In this document: piece by piece, positions 23,791 through 32,304 of the stretch
How positions within the stretch are numbered: the stretch's first letter is position 1
How the letters are laid out: every line of letters begins with the position of its first letter
NCBI GenBank assembly: GCA_003543245.1
Contig: DPJB01000016.1
Location: 1-42,193, forward strand
Source: Moraxellaceae bacterium
GTDB taxonomy: Bacteria > Pseudomonadota > Gammaproteobacteria > Pseudomonadales > Moraxellaceae
Length of the DNA stretch: 42,193 nucleotides
Reading direction: 5' to 3'
Made by a program: the position numbers and the translations under genes
Notes under the pieces: model-generated
The model's input: the letters and a program-made list of their open reading frames with translations, nothing else
Database searches by the model: none
Told to the model about the DNA's origin: nothing

Positions 23791-25779
23791 ATGATGCGCA
23801 TTCTGACAATCAGTTTTCTTGCCGTTGCACTGGTGGCTTGCTCCCGCGAAGTCCCCAAAGTGGAGGGGGCAGACGCAGCCGGATTTTCTGCGCCAACCAG
23901 TGCCACGGCGAAGGTACAGGCCGACACCGCCGCAGGGCTTCTGGTGGAAGACGGCATTGACATGCAGGAGGCCGAGCGCGGCCTGATTGCACGCGAACCT
24001 TCGTTAAAGGTGATGGCGGCAGATGGCAGCGTGGCCTACGACGCCGACGGTTACCAGTTCATCAAGGGTGATGCGCCCGGCAGTGTGAACCCCGGTCTGT
24101 GGCGACAGGCCAAGCTCAATAACCTGCATGGCCTGTACGAGGTGACACACGGTATTTACCAGTTGCGTGGTTACGATCTGGCCGTGATGTCCATCATCGA
24201 GGGCAAGAACGGCTGGATTGTGGTGGACCCGCTCACGTCAAAAGAAACGGCCACCCGTGCCATGGCATTTGCGCGCAAGACACTCGGCAACAAGCCCGTG
24301 GTCGCCATCATTTTTACGCACAGTCATGTTGATCACTTTGGTGGCGCTACCGCCATTGCCTCGCCGGAAGATGTGGCTGCCGGAAAAGTACGTGTGATTG
24401 CACCTGCCGGTTTTCTGGAAGAAGCCACCAGCGAAAACATTCTGGCCGGCCCGGCCATGGGGCGTCGTGCCATTTACATGTATGGCCGCGATCTGCCACG
24501 CAGCGAACGTGGCAAGGTCGACAATGGTCTGGGCAAGGAACCGGCCATGGGCACTATCGGCATCCTGCGCCCGACCGAGCTTGTCGACCGCACGCCGCAA
24601 ACCATGGATGTGGACGGTGTGGAGTTCATTTTCCAGTACACCCCGGGCTCCGAAGCCCCTGCAGAAATGACGTTCTATCTGCCCGCGAAGAAAGCCTTTT
24701 GCGGTGCCGAGGTAATGAGCCGCACCCTGCACAATCTTTACACCCTGCGTGGCGCAAAAGTGCGTGATGCCAATCGTTGGTCCGGATATATCGACGATGC
24801 CATTGACCGTTTTCCGGACAGCGAGGTCATGTTTTTCAGTCATCACTGGCCCGTGTTCGGCAAGGACCGCATTGCTGCCTTGATGAAGGATCAGCGCGAC
24901 ACCTATCGCTACATTCACGACCAGACGTTGCGTCTGGCCAATCAGGGCCATGGTCCACGCGAAATCGCCGAGCAGATAAAGTTGCCTAAGTCACTCACCC
25001 GTCACTGGTGGAACCGTGACTACTACGGCACCGTCAAGCACGATGCCAAAGCGGTTTACCAGATGTATTTTGGCTGGTATGACGCCAATCCCGCCTCGCT
25101 TGATCCGCTCCCGCGTGCCGAGCAGGGCAAACGCTATGTTGCCTTCATGGGCGGTGCAGCCAACCTTCTCAAGCAGGCACAGGTATCGTTTGATGCAGGG
25201 GATTACCGCTGGGTGGCCGAGGTGCTCAGTCATCTGGTAGCAGCAGAACCAAAGAATGGTGCGGCCAGATCATTGCTGGCGCAGACCTATGACCAGCTAG
25301 GTTACCGCGCCGAGTCTACCGCCTGGCGTAACGCCTATCTGAGTGGTGCCTACGAACTGCGGCATGGCGAGCCCGAGAAGGGCGTTAATCTGGCCAATGC
25401 CACCGAGCTGCTCAACCAGACGGTGCCCGAGCAGTTCATGCAGATGTTCCAGGTTGCCCTTAATGGCCCGGATGCAGAAGACGTGGCGCTCACCATCAAT
25501 TTCGATTTCCGCGATGTGAATGAGCAGTACGTGGTGAATATCGAGAATGCCGTTCTGCATTTTCGCAAGGCACCACCGGCCAAAAACGCCAACGCTACTC
25601 TGGCTCTCACGCGGCCCATGCTGGTCAAGCTGGTGACCAAGCAGGTGGGTATCAAGGATGTGCTGACATCACCCGATCTGAAAATCACCGGCAGCACGCT
25701 GGACCTGATCAAGTTCTTCTCGTTGCTCGACAAGCCAGATCTGGTGTTTCCGATCGTTACGCCAAAACCGTTGGATTGA
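23791..25779 (+). CDS. Alkyl sulfatase, MBL-fold (SdsA1/BDS1 family) lipoprotein
   Basis: 662 residues. The N-terminus MMRILTISFLAVALVACSRE carries a lipobox with Cys17, so it should be a lipid-anchored periplasmic or outer-membrane protein; many relatives have an ordinary signal peptide. The zinc-binding THSHVDHFGG (176-185) and further family blocks (FCGAEVMSRTLHNLYTLRGAKVRD, SEVMFFSHHWPVFG) identify the alkyl sulfatase catalytic domain. The dimerisation domain and an SCP2-like C-terminal domain (NFDFRDVNEQYVVNIENAVLHFRK) follow. It should release alcohols from SDS-like sulfate esters. It ends only 2 bp from the convergent SDR gene. Confidence 0.92.
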   Translation: MMRILTISFLAVALVACSREVPKVEGADAAGFSAPTSATAKVQADTAAGLLVEDGIDMQEAERGLIAREPSLKVMAADGSVAYDADGYQFIKGDAPGSVNPGLWRQAKLNNLHGLYEVTHGIYQLRGYDLAVMSIIEGKNGWIVVDPLTSKETATRAMAFARKTLGNKPVVAIIFTHSHVDHFGGATAIASPEDVAAGKVRVIAPAGFLEEATSENILAGPAMGRRAIYMYGRDLPRSERGKVDNGLGKEPAMGTIGILRPTELVDRTPQTMDVDGVEFIFQYTPGSEAPAEMTFYLPAKKAFCGAEVMSRTLHNLYTLRGAKVRDANRWSGYIDDAIDRFPDSEVMFFSHHWPVFGKDRIAALMKDQRDTYRYIHDQTLRLANQGHGPREIAEQIKLPKSLTRHWWNRDYYGTVKHDAKAVYQMYFGWYDANPASLDPLPRAEQGKRYVAFMGGAANLLKQAQVSFDAGDYRWVAEVLSHLVAAEPKNGAARSLLAQTYDQLGYRAESTAWRNAYLSGAYELRHGEPEKGVNLANATELLNQTVPEQFMQMFQVALNGPDAEDVALTINFDFRDVNEQYVVNIENAVLHFRKAPPAKNANATLALTRPMLVKLVTKQVGIKDVLTSPDLKITGSTLDLIKFFSLLDKPDLVFPIVTPKPLD

Positions 25780-25781
25780 TT

Positions 25782-27068
25782 TCAGGTGTTTCGTCCTTGG
25801 CGTGGCTCCAATGCTAGCAGCAACCATGTTGCGGCTAGCATTGGCAGGTTCTTCGTTACAGGGCCAAGCGGGTCTAGCCATGCCAATGGAATAATCAGAC
25901 TGATGATTAGCATGTAGGTCAGCATCATGCCAATTTGGAGTGCATAAACCTTGCGCCGTTGCCAACCGGTGAGCATGAGAAGGCCGATTCCCGTATCAAA
26001 TATCGCTCCGCCAAAAATGCCAAGCGTTGCCAGTGGTCCATGAACCCCGGCACTTGCAAGCAGTGCATAGCTGCCCGGTACATTCCAGAAAGCCGACACC
26101 AGTCCTGTGACTATCCAGATCAGCATGATGCTTGCAAATAATAACGGCTGGATGCTTTTCATGATGGCAAACCAACTGTCGGCTTGTGATGCTGGTCTTG
26201 ACCATAGCGCTTCAGCCAATGGTCTGGAGGGGGTGGCTGAGTATGTATGTTCTGGTGTTGATGCATTTTCGAGCATGTCGAGCGTGGATATGTTTAACAG
26301 GCCTCCCAGCTTCAGCATTTCTGTCATGTGGGCAAAAAGTTGCAGTAGCGACATGGGAACAGGAAAAAATCTGGCCTTGCCAAGATGCATCCAGTCACGT
26401 AGCAGGATGTAGAGTTCACGCAGGGTGAGTGTGGTGGCCCCCGTGATCTGATGGCGCTGCTTGCCCCCGGTCCAGTGCAAAATCATGTGCGACACAGCGG
26501 AGCACAAGTCATCAATATGCACGGGGTTCAGGGTCTGCTGACCGTGTCCGGGCAAGGGAATGATCGGCAATGCCGATAGTTTGCAAAATAGTTCGGTGCT
26601 GCTCCCTCCCTGGCCAATCACGATAGACGGATAAATCACGATGCATTCACCCGGTAGTTGCCATAGATGATCATCGGCTAGTTGTTTGGTTCTGAGAAAC
26701 GGGATGGCAACATCGGGCAGGTCTGCGCCCATGGCAGAAATCTGGATAACCTTGACCCCGGCCTGGCTGCATGCTGTGAACAGGGCTTGAGGGGCTAATG
26801 TCTGTATGCGTTCAAACGACTGCTTGCCATCTTCGCTGATGATGCCAACGGCATTGATCACCATATCGACATCGGCTACGCGAGCTGCCCATTGTTCGGC
26901 TTGAGTATCGTGGCTGAAGTCACACGATCGCCACTCCCAGGCAGGAATACGGGCTTGCCAGTCTTCGGCCCGCCGGGCAGTAGCCACAATTTTGTGGCCA
27001 TCACTGGCCAGTTTTTGAGCGAGATTAAATCCGATAAAACCAGTGGCGCCAGTAATCATGATTTTCAT
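25782..27068 (-). CDS. NAD(P)-binding SDR fused to a DoxX-like membrane domain
   Basis: 428 residues. The N-terminal ~290 residues are an extended/atypical SDR: the nucleotide motif GATGFIG (7-13), VINAVGIISEDGKQSFERIQ, IYPSIVIGQGGSS, and the NPVHIDDLCSAV segment of NDUFA9-like proteins. The C-terminal ~130 residues hold four hydrophobic helices (PLLFASIMLIWIVTGLVSAFW, ATLGIFGGAIFDTGIGLLML, ...) typical of the DoxX-like family. This fusion is a recognised architecture and suggests a membrane-bound reductase or quinone-linked step. It lies 46 bp downstream of the DUF2269 gene on the same strand. Confidence 0.87.
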   Translation of the reverse strand: MKIMITGATGFIGFNLAQKLASDGHKIVATARRAEDWQARIPAWEWRSCDFSHDTQAEQWAARVADVDMVINAVGIISEDGKQSFERIQTLAPQALFTACSQAGVKVIQISAMGADLPDVAIPFLRTKQLADDHLWQLPGECIVIYPSIVIGQGGSSTELFCKLSALPIIPLPGHGQQTLNPVHIDDLCSAVSHMILHWTGGKQRHQITGATTLTLRELYILLRDWMHLGKARFFPVPMSLLQLFAHMTEMLKLGGLLNISTLDMLENASTPEHTYSATPSRPLAEALWSRPASQADSWFAIMKSIQPLLFASIMLIWIVTGLVSAFWNVPGSYALLASAGVHGPLATLGIFGGAIFDTGIGLLMLTGWQRRKVYALQIGMMLTYMLIISLIIPLAWLDPLGPVTKNLPMLAATWLLLALEPRQGRNT

Positions 27069-27114
27069 GACAGGTCACTCCCACAGATCAAATGATGGTT
27101 GAAGTGGCTAATAA

Positions 27115-27603
27115 TCAGGAAAGCCATGGTTTGTAGACCATCAGTGCAAAGACACCAATCCCGGTGCCAAAGGCGGGATAACCGAGGTACTCCCAGATCC
27201 GTACTAGTCGGATGAACCGTGCGGGGAGTGGATCACCCGGCATCATGGCCTGCAGCATGTTGCGCAGTTGGAGCTGTATCCAGACCACCGGCAACCACAA
27301 CGCACCGATGAAGAAGAAGAGGGCCATGACCACCATGAACCAGCCTGATGTGAAGGCATAACCCAGCCGATGCATTAACAACAGACCGGTTATTAACTGA
27401 ACAACGACTGCGGGAGAGGTAAAGATCCAGTCCGCCAGTACCACTGTGGCTGCGGTGACCCTGAGCGCCTCTGCGTTACCACTTCGTGTGGCGCGGATCA
27501 TGAAAAAGAAGGTGCCAAGACCGGTGCCATACAACAGCGTTGCACTGATGATGTGGATGGTCTTCAACAGGTTGTAATCAAGGCTGAGCAGAGTATCGAG
27601 CAT
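27115..27603 (-). CDS. DUF2269 family integral membrane protein
   Basis: 162 residues with four membrane helices. DUF2269 hallmarks are the opening LLKTIHIISATLLYGTGLGTFFFM, the basic RATRSGNAEALRVTAATVVLADWIFTSPAVVVQLITGL segment, and the terminal RIWEYLGYPAFGTGIGVFALMVYKP. Function is unknown; neighbours in many genomes are DoxX-SDR proteins, as here. It probably forms an operon with the SDR-DoxX gene downstream and may be controlled by the membrane AraC gene just upstream. Confidence 0.88.
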   Translation of the reverse strand: MLDTLLSLDYNLLKTIHIISATLLYGTGLGTFFFMIRATRSGNAEALRVTAATVVLADWIFTSPAVVVQLITGLLLMHRLGYAFTSGWFMVVMALFFFIGALWLPVVWIQLQLRNMLQAMMPGDPLPARFIRLVRIWEYLGYPAFGTGIGVFALMVYKPWLS

Positions 27604-27695
27604 GTCACTTCATCCGTCGGTTGATGGAGTGACAATGCGTCAGGCTGGTGGGGCGGGTCTTCCTGATTTATAAATCTGTAAATGAAATCATGTGG

Positions 27696-28769
27696 TTAGG
27701 TGATTTTATCGATCCGGTGGTGTTGTTTTCTATACATGCCCGGGGCCATGCCTTCAATTTCGCGGAATGCCGTATAGAAGGCTGACAGTGAATTGAAACC
27801 CGTTGCCATACCGATCTCCAGCACCGACATTGATGGTCGCTCGATCAGTAACTGCCTGGCCTCGCCAATGCGGTACTGTTTCAGGAACCGGCTGAAATTT
27901 ATGCCCTTGTGCTCGTTGATCAGCTCGGACAGTTGATGGCTGCTAAGCCCAATCACCGATGCCAGTTGAGCAAGGTTAAGATCCTCCTGGCGGTAGAGGT
28001 GTTCCTGCTCCATCTGTTGCTGCAGGCAGGCCAGTTTATCCTGAATGTTGGTGCCGGCCAGTTGGCTGCGCCGGTTGGCTTCTTGCTGTAATCCTTCTGC
28101 TGCGGCAGCCTCTCTCAGCTCGTCCGAGACAACCTGGGCCAGTTCCGGATATCTCAGTTGCAGTAGATGGCCCAGGACCATGAGGGCAGTAATGGCGCTG
28201 CCATAAGCCAGATAAAACCAGGGCTGTTCAAATACAACCCCAATCATGACCAGTAGCGCGGCACCCAGGCCTGTAATAACGACCAAGGTCAGGAGTATGG
28301 CCTCGGCTCGCACCAGGCTGGTCGGGTGGGCAAAACGCCCCAGTCGTTTTAACACCAGTAGTGCATAAGCTGAGCCGGCTGCAAAGGAGATGCCATAGAC
28401 CCCTTTTTGCAGTGTCATTTCCAGATCGGGTTTGATGATTTGCAGCAGGGCAATAAGGCTAATGCCGGTAACGGGAGAAAGATGAAGGGCTATGTGTCGC
28501 CCTGTCACATTCATGCCCAGCAAGCTTTCTACACACAAAAACAGTAGTGGTACCACGCAGTACAAGGCTGCCTCATGAAGCAGAAAAACCGGCATGGATT
28601 GCCAGCCGAGAACCGTAAGCAGCACATGGGCCTGAATTACTGTCAGCGACAGCACACATCCTGCCATTAGCCGGGATGCCAGACTTTCCCGGAAGCACAG
28701 GTGTGGCAGATAAAGCAGGCCAAGGCCGAAGCCAAGAGAGATCCAATGACTAAGCCAGTCAGTGCTCAT
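27696..28769 (-). CDS. Membrane-bound AraC-family regulator
   Basis: 357 residues. The first ~205 residues hold about seven hydrophobic helices, starting LSHWISLGFGLGLLYLPHLCF. A linker with coiled-coil character follows (LREAAAAEGLQQEANRRSQLAG...CLQQQMEQEHLYRQ). The C-terminal AraC domain is LNLAQLASVIGLSSHQLSELINEHKGINFSRFLKQYRIGEARQLL ... MSVLEIGMATGFNSLSAFYTAFREIEGMAPGMYRK. This type senses signals at the inner membrane. It starts 3 bases after the HD-protein stop and precedes DUF2269 and SDR-DoxX, which are its likely targets. Confidence 0.88.
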   Translation of the reverse strand: MSTDWLSHWISLGFGLGLLYLPHLCFRESLASRLMAGCVLSLTVIQAHVLLTVLGWQSMPVFLLHEAALYCVVPLLFLCVESLLGMNVTGRHIALHLSPVTGISLIALLQIIKPDLEMTLQKGVYGISFAAGSAYALLVLKRLGRFAHPTSLVRAEAILLTLVVITGLGAALLVMIGVVFEQPWFYLAYGSAITALMVLGHLLQLRYPELAQVVSDELREAAAAEGLQQEANRRSQLAGTNIQDKLACLQQQMEQEHLYRQEDLNLAQLASVIGLSSHQLSELINEHKGINFSRFLKQYRIGEARQLLIERPSMSVLEIGMATGFNSLSAFYTAFREIEGMAPGMYRKQHHRIDKIT

Positions 28770-28772
28770 GCT

Positions 28773-29312
28773 TTACCACTTGATCATCGGTGCAGGGTTC
28801 AGCGGATTTTTCAACATCCATTTGCTGCCCATTTTGGCCAGCATGGCGTGAAAGCCTTCGTTGGGAAATGCGTCCTTTACCTGCTTGATGAATTCTTTTG
28901 GCAAGCCATTGGTGACGGCACCCAGTGAAAAATCCACCAGATCGCCCCGGCGAAAGAGTTCCACCAGCGGATACGCCAGCTTTGTATACGGGCGCAGCTT
29001 GTGGTGTTCGGTAATCATCAGTTCGATTTCCGTGGTCCAGGCCTGCAGGCCGCGACGCTCCAGATAGTCGCGGGCCGGGGGCAGGGAAGGGGTCAGGTAA
29101 TCCAGTGTCTTGCCGGTCCACAGGCCAATATCGTGAAAGGCCCCGGCAATGATGATTTTCTCCACTTCTTCCGGGGTGCACTCCTTTAGCGCCAGACAAA
29201 AATTCACCACACGAAAGACATGGTTACGGTAGCCCGCATAGTCCTTGCCAATCAGCTCTTGCCATTCGCCCAGAATTTCATCAAGCAGTGGAATACTCGT
29301 TTCGACGTTCAT
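28773..29312 (-). CDS. HD-domain phosphohydrolase-like protein
   Basis: 179 residues. HD-superfamily features are YRNHVFRVVNFCLAL (first His), AGAFHDIGLWTG (the HD pair) and ITEHHKL, consistent with a metal-dependent phosphohydrolase. The C-terminus ends in NPLNPAPMIKW. Substrate unknown. It lies 12 bp after a MAPEG gene and 3 bp before the membrane AraC gene, so these minus-strand genes are probably one transcript. Confidence 0.82.
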   Translation of the reverse strand: MNVETSIPLLDEILGEWQELIGKDYAGYRNHVFRVVNFCLALKECTPEEVEKIIIAGAFHDIGLWTGKTLDYLTPSLPPARDYLERRGLQAWTTEIELMITEHHKLRPYTKLAYPLVELFRRGDLVDFSLGAVTNGLPKEFIKQVKDAFPNEGFHAMLAKMGSKWMLKNPLNPAPMIKW

Positions 29313-29324
29313 TCCGACATCCCT

Positions 29325-29759
29325 TTAAAACAGCACCATGGCCGCATTGAACGTCAGTCCAATGAGTGCCAGCGAAGACAGTACAAAAATCACAAAGCGT
29401 AGTTCAATCTTGTTGATGACGGCCTGCACCAGACTGTGTACCACGCGCAGGCCGACATAGGTCCAGGCCAGTGTCAGGTTGATGCCGCTGCCTTCACCCA
29501 TCAGTGCCAGTGCCAGCGTGATGGCGTAGAAAATGGTTGGCTGTTCCATCAGGTGATTGTAGTTGTCGGCCTTCCAGCGTACCTCGGCCGGCAACTGGTT
29601 CATCTGTTCGCCACGCGGGGCATAAGGGTCTGACTTCATCTTTGCCTTGAACATGGCCGGCAGGCGGGTGGCGTACATCCACGTCCACATCACCAGTGAC
29701 CAGGCAACAAGGGCAACAGTCGGGGCGAGAATGGGGCTGTGCATTATGGTGCCTGGCAT
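29325..29759 (-). CDS. MAPEG family membrane protein
   Basis: 144 residues with four membrane helices. The MAPEG pattern is visible: an N-terminal helix, the conserved APRGEQMNQLPAEVRWKADNYNHLMEQPTIFYAITLALAL block, and a YVGLRVVHSLVQAVINKIELRFVIFVLSSLALI segment with the conserved Arg and His. Eukaryotic MAPEG proteins are glutathione transferases or peroxidases; the bacterial roles are mostly unknown. Start ATG 29759 is used; ATG 29744 is a possible alternative. A second MAPEG gene lies at 32305-32721. Confidence 0.88.
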   Translation of the reverse strand: MPGTIMHSPILAPTVALVAWSLVMWTWMYATRLPAMFKAKMKSDPYAPRGEQMNQLPAEVRWKADNYNHLMEQPTIFYAITLALALMGEGSGINLTLAWTYVGLRVVHSLVQAVINKIELRFVIFVLSSLALIGLTFNAAMVLF

Positions 29760-29808
29760 GAAGTGCTCCGTCTTCTTGTAGTGATTAATGAAACAGATTA
29801 ATTAAAAA

Positions 29809-30186
29809 TCAGAAGGTAAAGTTTTCGGTCTCTTCCTTCGACAGGTCTGCCCCCAGCCATACCTTGGCCTGACGGGCACCTGCGCCCAATGCCATTTCCT
29901 GCAGCACACGCTGCTCAATCATGGTGAGGCCGCCCTCCAGCACCTCTTTCGGGTGCATGATGATCTGGGGGCGCGGGGTGAGGAAGTGGCCGGCGTAGAT
30001 TTCCTGAAGCCCGGCCTTGAGCAACGATTCGGCGGCCTCGAACTCACCCACCAGCATGCGAGGGTGTGAGAAAGAAGACTCTTTCACGACGGTCTTGCCA
30101 TCAGACGGGTTCTGGATGACCAGTTTGTTCCTGAAGAGCTGAACGTACAGGGGGGAGGGCAGCAGTTTGCGTAAAAATGGATTCAT
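29809..30186 (-). CDS. Short MreB-like (actin-fold subdomain) protein
   Basis: 125 residues with a normal start and stop. The text follows the N-terminal subdomain of MreB: SPLYVQLFRNKLVIQNPSDGKTVVKESSF (MreB: phosphate-1 strand pair and the VVAI.. region), then HPRMLVGEFEAAESLLKAGLQEI, PRPQIIMHP and TMIEQRVLQEMALGAGARQAKVWLG, which parallels MreB's VERRAI.ESA..AGAREV. Real MreB is about 350 residues, so the ATP-binding second half is missing. It is either a stand-alone small family or an old truncation. It lies 50 bp upstream of the MAPEG gene on the same strand. Confidence 0.6.
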   Translation of the reverse strand: MNPFLRKLLPSPLYVQLFRNKLVIQNPSDGKTVVKESSFSHPRMLVGEFEAAESLLKAGLQEIYAGHFLTPRPQIIMHPKEVLEGGLTMIEQRVLQEMALGAGARQAKVWLGADLSKEETENFTF

Positions 30187-30275
30187 GGCCTGTTATTACG
30201 TCCGTTAATTCAGTCCGTTGCCTGATGATGCAGGCTAGACTGAAACACTACCGCAACACACGCAATTTGCGCCAG

Positions 30276-30791
30276 TCAGGCTGGTATGCCTGCAGGCGCG
30301 GTATCGGGCAGGTCAATCACATCACCCTGACGAATCACGCCGTCGCACAGCACGGTGGCACGCAAGCCGCCCCGGTGCAGGAAGGCACGGATGATGGCCT
30401 TGCGCGGATGTGCTGCCGTTTCCAGATTACGGCCCAGTACCACGCAGGGCTCGCACAGCTCTATTCCGCGCAGCAGTACGGGCCCCACCCGAAAGGTTTT
30501 GCCGACAAGGTTGTTCAGGCCAATACCGCGTGTGACCAGATTGCGCCGGGGCGCGTGCAGGGGGATGGGCATGCCCAGAATGGCCGCAGCGGCGGCAATG
30601 GCCTCCGCCTCGATCAGGGTGATGTTGCGCGCGGGGTGGCGTACCGAATGGCTGAAAAAGCGGTCCCCCACAATGCCGGCACCGGTTTTTACCTGCACAG
30701 CCGGCAGCTCCAGCATGTCGCCATGGCGCTCGGTGGCTACCAGAAGTGCCGTAATGACTGGCGTTTGAAGGTTTTCGGCCGGTGTGGTCAT
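30276..30791 (-). CDS. MOSC domain-containing protein
   Basis: 171 residues. The MOSC signature includes GAGIVGDRFFSHSVRHPARNITLIEAEAI, APRRNLVTRGIGLNNLVGKTFRVG, and the conserved cysteine region GIELCEPCVVL. MOSC domains use a molybdenum cofactor or carry sulfur via the cysteine. Stand-alone members such as YiiM reduce N-hydroxylated compounds; which this one does is unknown. It is divergent from the cNMP-binding protein gene. Confidence 0.9.
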   Translation of the reverse strand: MTTPAENLQTPVITALLVATERHGDMLELPAVQVKTGAGIVGDRFFSHSVRHPARNITLIEAEAIAAAAAILGMPIPLHAPRRNLVTRGIGLNNLVGKTFRVGPVLLRGIELCEPCVVLGRNLETAAHPRKAIIRAFLHRGGLRATVLCDGVIRQGDVIDLPDTAPAGIPA

Positions 30792-30908
30792 GGTTGGACA
30801 GGTGGTTAGACGTATAGTGAGCTTAACTGTTCAGCTTGCCGTGATTTCACGGCCGCTGTGAATGTGACAAGCGACCCGGATATACTCGGGCGACACGGAG
30901 GTCTGCCC

Positions 30909-31544
30909 ATGAAGTCCACACCCCTTACCAGTTTCAAGCCCGACATGATTGATACCCTGCTGTCCGGCATTCCCTTCTGCAAGGATCTGATGTTCAACGA
31001 TCCTGACCAGATGAAGGTTCTCCTCAGCCATTCGCAACTGTTCGAGCCGGCCCCCGGGGAAGTGGTGATAGAGAAAGGCGCCCGTGACAATATTTTCTAT
31101 TTCCTGCTGTCCGGGCAGCTGGCGGTGTATCCCGATGGCAAGAAGAAGGGTGAGGCACTGAGTTACCTGTCGGCCGGACAAATCCTGGGTGCCTTGGCGT
31201 TGCTGTGCAAGTCGCCGCGTACCGCCACCCTGGTGGCAGACCCCACGTCATCCCGCGTGCAACTGTTTGGCGCCGACTTTTCGCCCTTTGGCGAGCTTAC
31301 CGACTTCAGCAAGATTTCGCTTAACACCAAGCTGCTGCTGTGGCGCATGGTGATGAACAACACCCGCTGGAAGCTGAACGTGTATCGCATGCAAAATCCG
31401 GATCATGCACTGTCGGATGCACTGCAGAAGGTCGAGGCATTTACGGGCGAGAAGGGCACGATTGAAGAGTTGCAGAGCCTGGACCGGCAGATACACCAGC
31501 TGACCGATCTCATGCAAATGTGGAATCAGGCACTGACAGGCTAA
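30909..31544 (+). CDS. Cyclic nucleotide-binding domain protein without DNA-binding domain
   Basis: 211 residues from ATG 30909, seven bases after a GGAGG site. A Crp-like cyclic nucleotide-binding barrel spans about residues 38-125 (LLSHSQLFEPAPGEVVIEKGARDNIFYFLLSGQLAVYPDGKKKG.ALSYLSAGQILGALALLCKSPRTATLVA). The usual phosphate-binding GE..L..R(S/T)A is modified to GALALLCKSPRTAT, so ligand binding is uncertain. The C-terminus is helical (SLDRQIHQLTDLMQMWNQAL) and has no winged helix. It may be a signalling adaptor. Confidence 0.85.
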   Translation: MKSTPLTSFKPDMIDTLLSGIPFCKDLMFNDPDQMKVLLSHSQLFEPAPGEVVIEKGARDNIFYFLLSGQLAVYPDGKKKGEALSYLSAGQILGALALLCKSPRTATLVADPTSSRVQLFGADFSPFGELTDFSKISLNTKLLLWRMVMNNTRWKLNVYRMQNPDHALSDALQKVEAFTGEKGTIEELQSLDRQIHQLTDLMQMWNQALTG

Positions 31545-31698
31545 ACCCGCTGCCCGCAGGTGGCGCCAACTCTTCCTTTGAGAGTGGGCATGAACGTGGG
31601 CATGAGAGTGGACGCCTCAGGTTTTGCCCGACTCAGACGCTGTGTGTGTTTCTGCGATCCTGAGTCATGCCCTGTTTGTCACGTAGTCATGTAGCCCG

Positions 31699-32211
31699 TT
31701 AGTCCTGCGCCACAAAAATCAGTTTGCTGGTATCAAAGCCCAGTGACGCCGCCTTCTTTACCAGACGGTCTTTGGTGGCGGCGTCCAGCGTGGGCGTTCT
31801 GGACAAAATCCACAGGTATGACGTGTTGGGGCCGGTGACAAGCGAGTACTGGTAATTCTCGTGATCCAGCTCTGCAACTACGTAGGCACCGTAGAACGGA
31901 CCAAAAAAAGAGACCTTGAGATAACCCTGATCGGGCTGGCCCACAAAGTAGGCCTTGCCCTCGGCTTCTTTCCATTTCTGGTCGGCTGCCGAATAGCCGC
32001 GATTAAGCACCCGCACCCCGCCATCATCGCGCAGGCTGTAGTCGGCAGTGACTTTGGACAGGCCTCGCTCAAAGGAATGGTCCAGCCGGGCCACCTCGTA
32101 CCACTGGCCAAGATAGCGCTCCAGCTTGAAGTTGCCGACCGGCTGGACGTTCTGGGGCAGGGCGACGCAGCCGGATAAAAAGACAAACACGATCAGGGAC
32201 AGGATTTTCAT
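31699..32211 (-). CDS. blc: Blc-type outer-membrane lipocalin
   Basis: 170 residues from ATG 32211. The signal peptide MKILSLIVFVFLSGCVALP carries a lipobox, so the protein is a lipoprotein. The lipocalin GxW motif is YLGQWYEVARLDHSFERGL; further blocks are VTADYSLRDDGGVRVLNRGY, GKAYFVGQPDQGYLKVSFFGPFYGAYVVAELD and the final YLWILSRTPTLD. Blc binds fatty acids or lysophospholipids at the outer membrane and is linked to envelope stress in E. coli. It is followed on the same strand upstream by a MAPEG gene, suggesting a lipid-related role. Confidence 0.92.
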   Translation of the reverse strand: MKILSLIVFVFLSGCVALPQNVQPVGNFKLERYLGQWYEVARLDHSFERGLSKVTADYSLRDDGGVRVLNRGYSAADQKWKEAEGKAYFVGQPDQGYLKVSFFGPFYGAYVVAELDHENYQYSLVTGPNTSYLWILSRTPTLDAATKDRLVKKAASLGFDTSKLIFVAQD

Positions 32212-32304
32212 TTTATTGCCTGTGGTGTTGGCATGCATGAATGGCATAAATGGTGGCTGTTATGGCCATACGATTAAAGCGCGGCTTCACGCCTTCTTGC
32301 CGGC

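Noticed and set aside
31580..31615. Short direct repeat of GTGGGCATGA after the cNMP-binding gene
   Set aside because: Only two imperfect copies with no feature attached.
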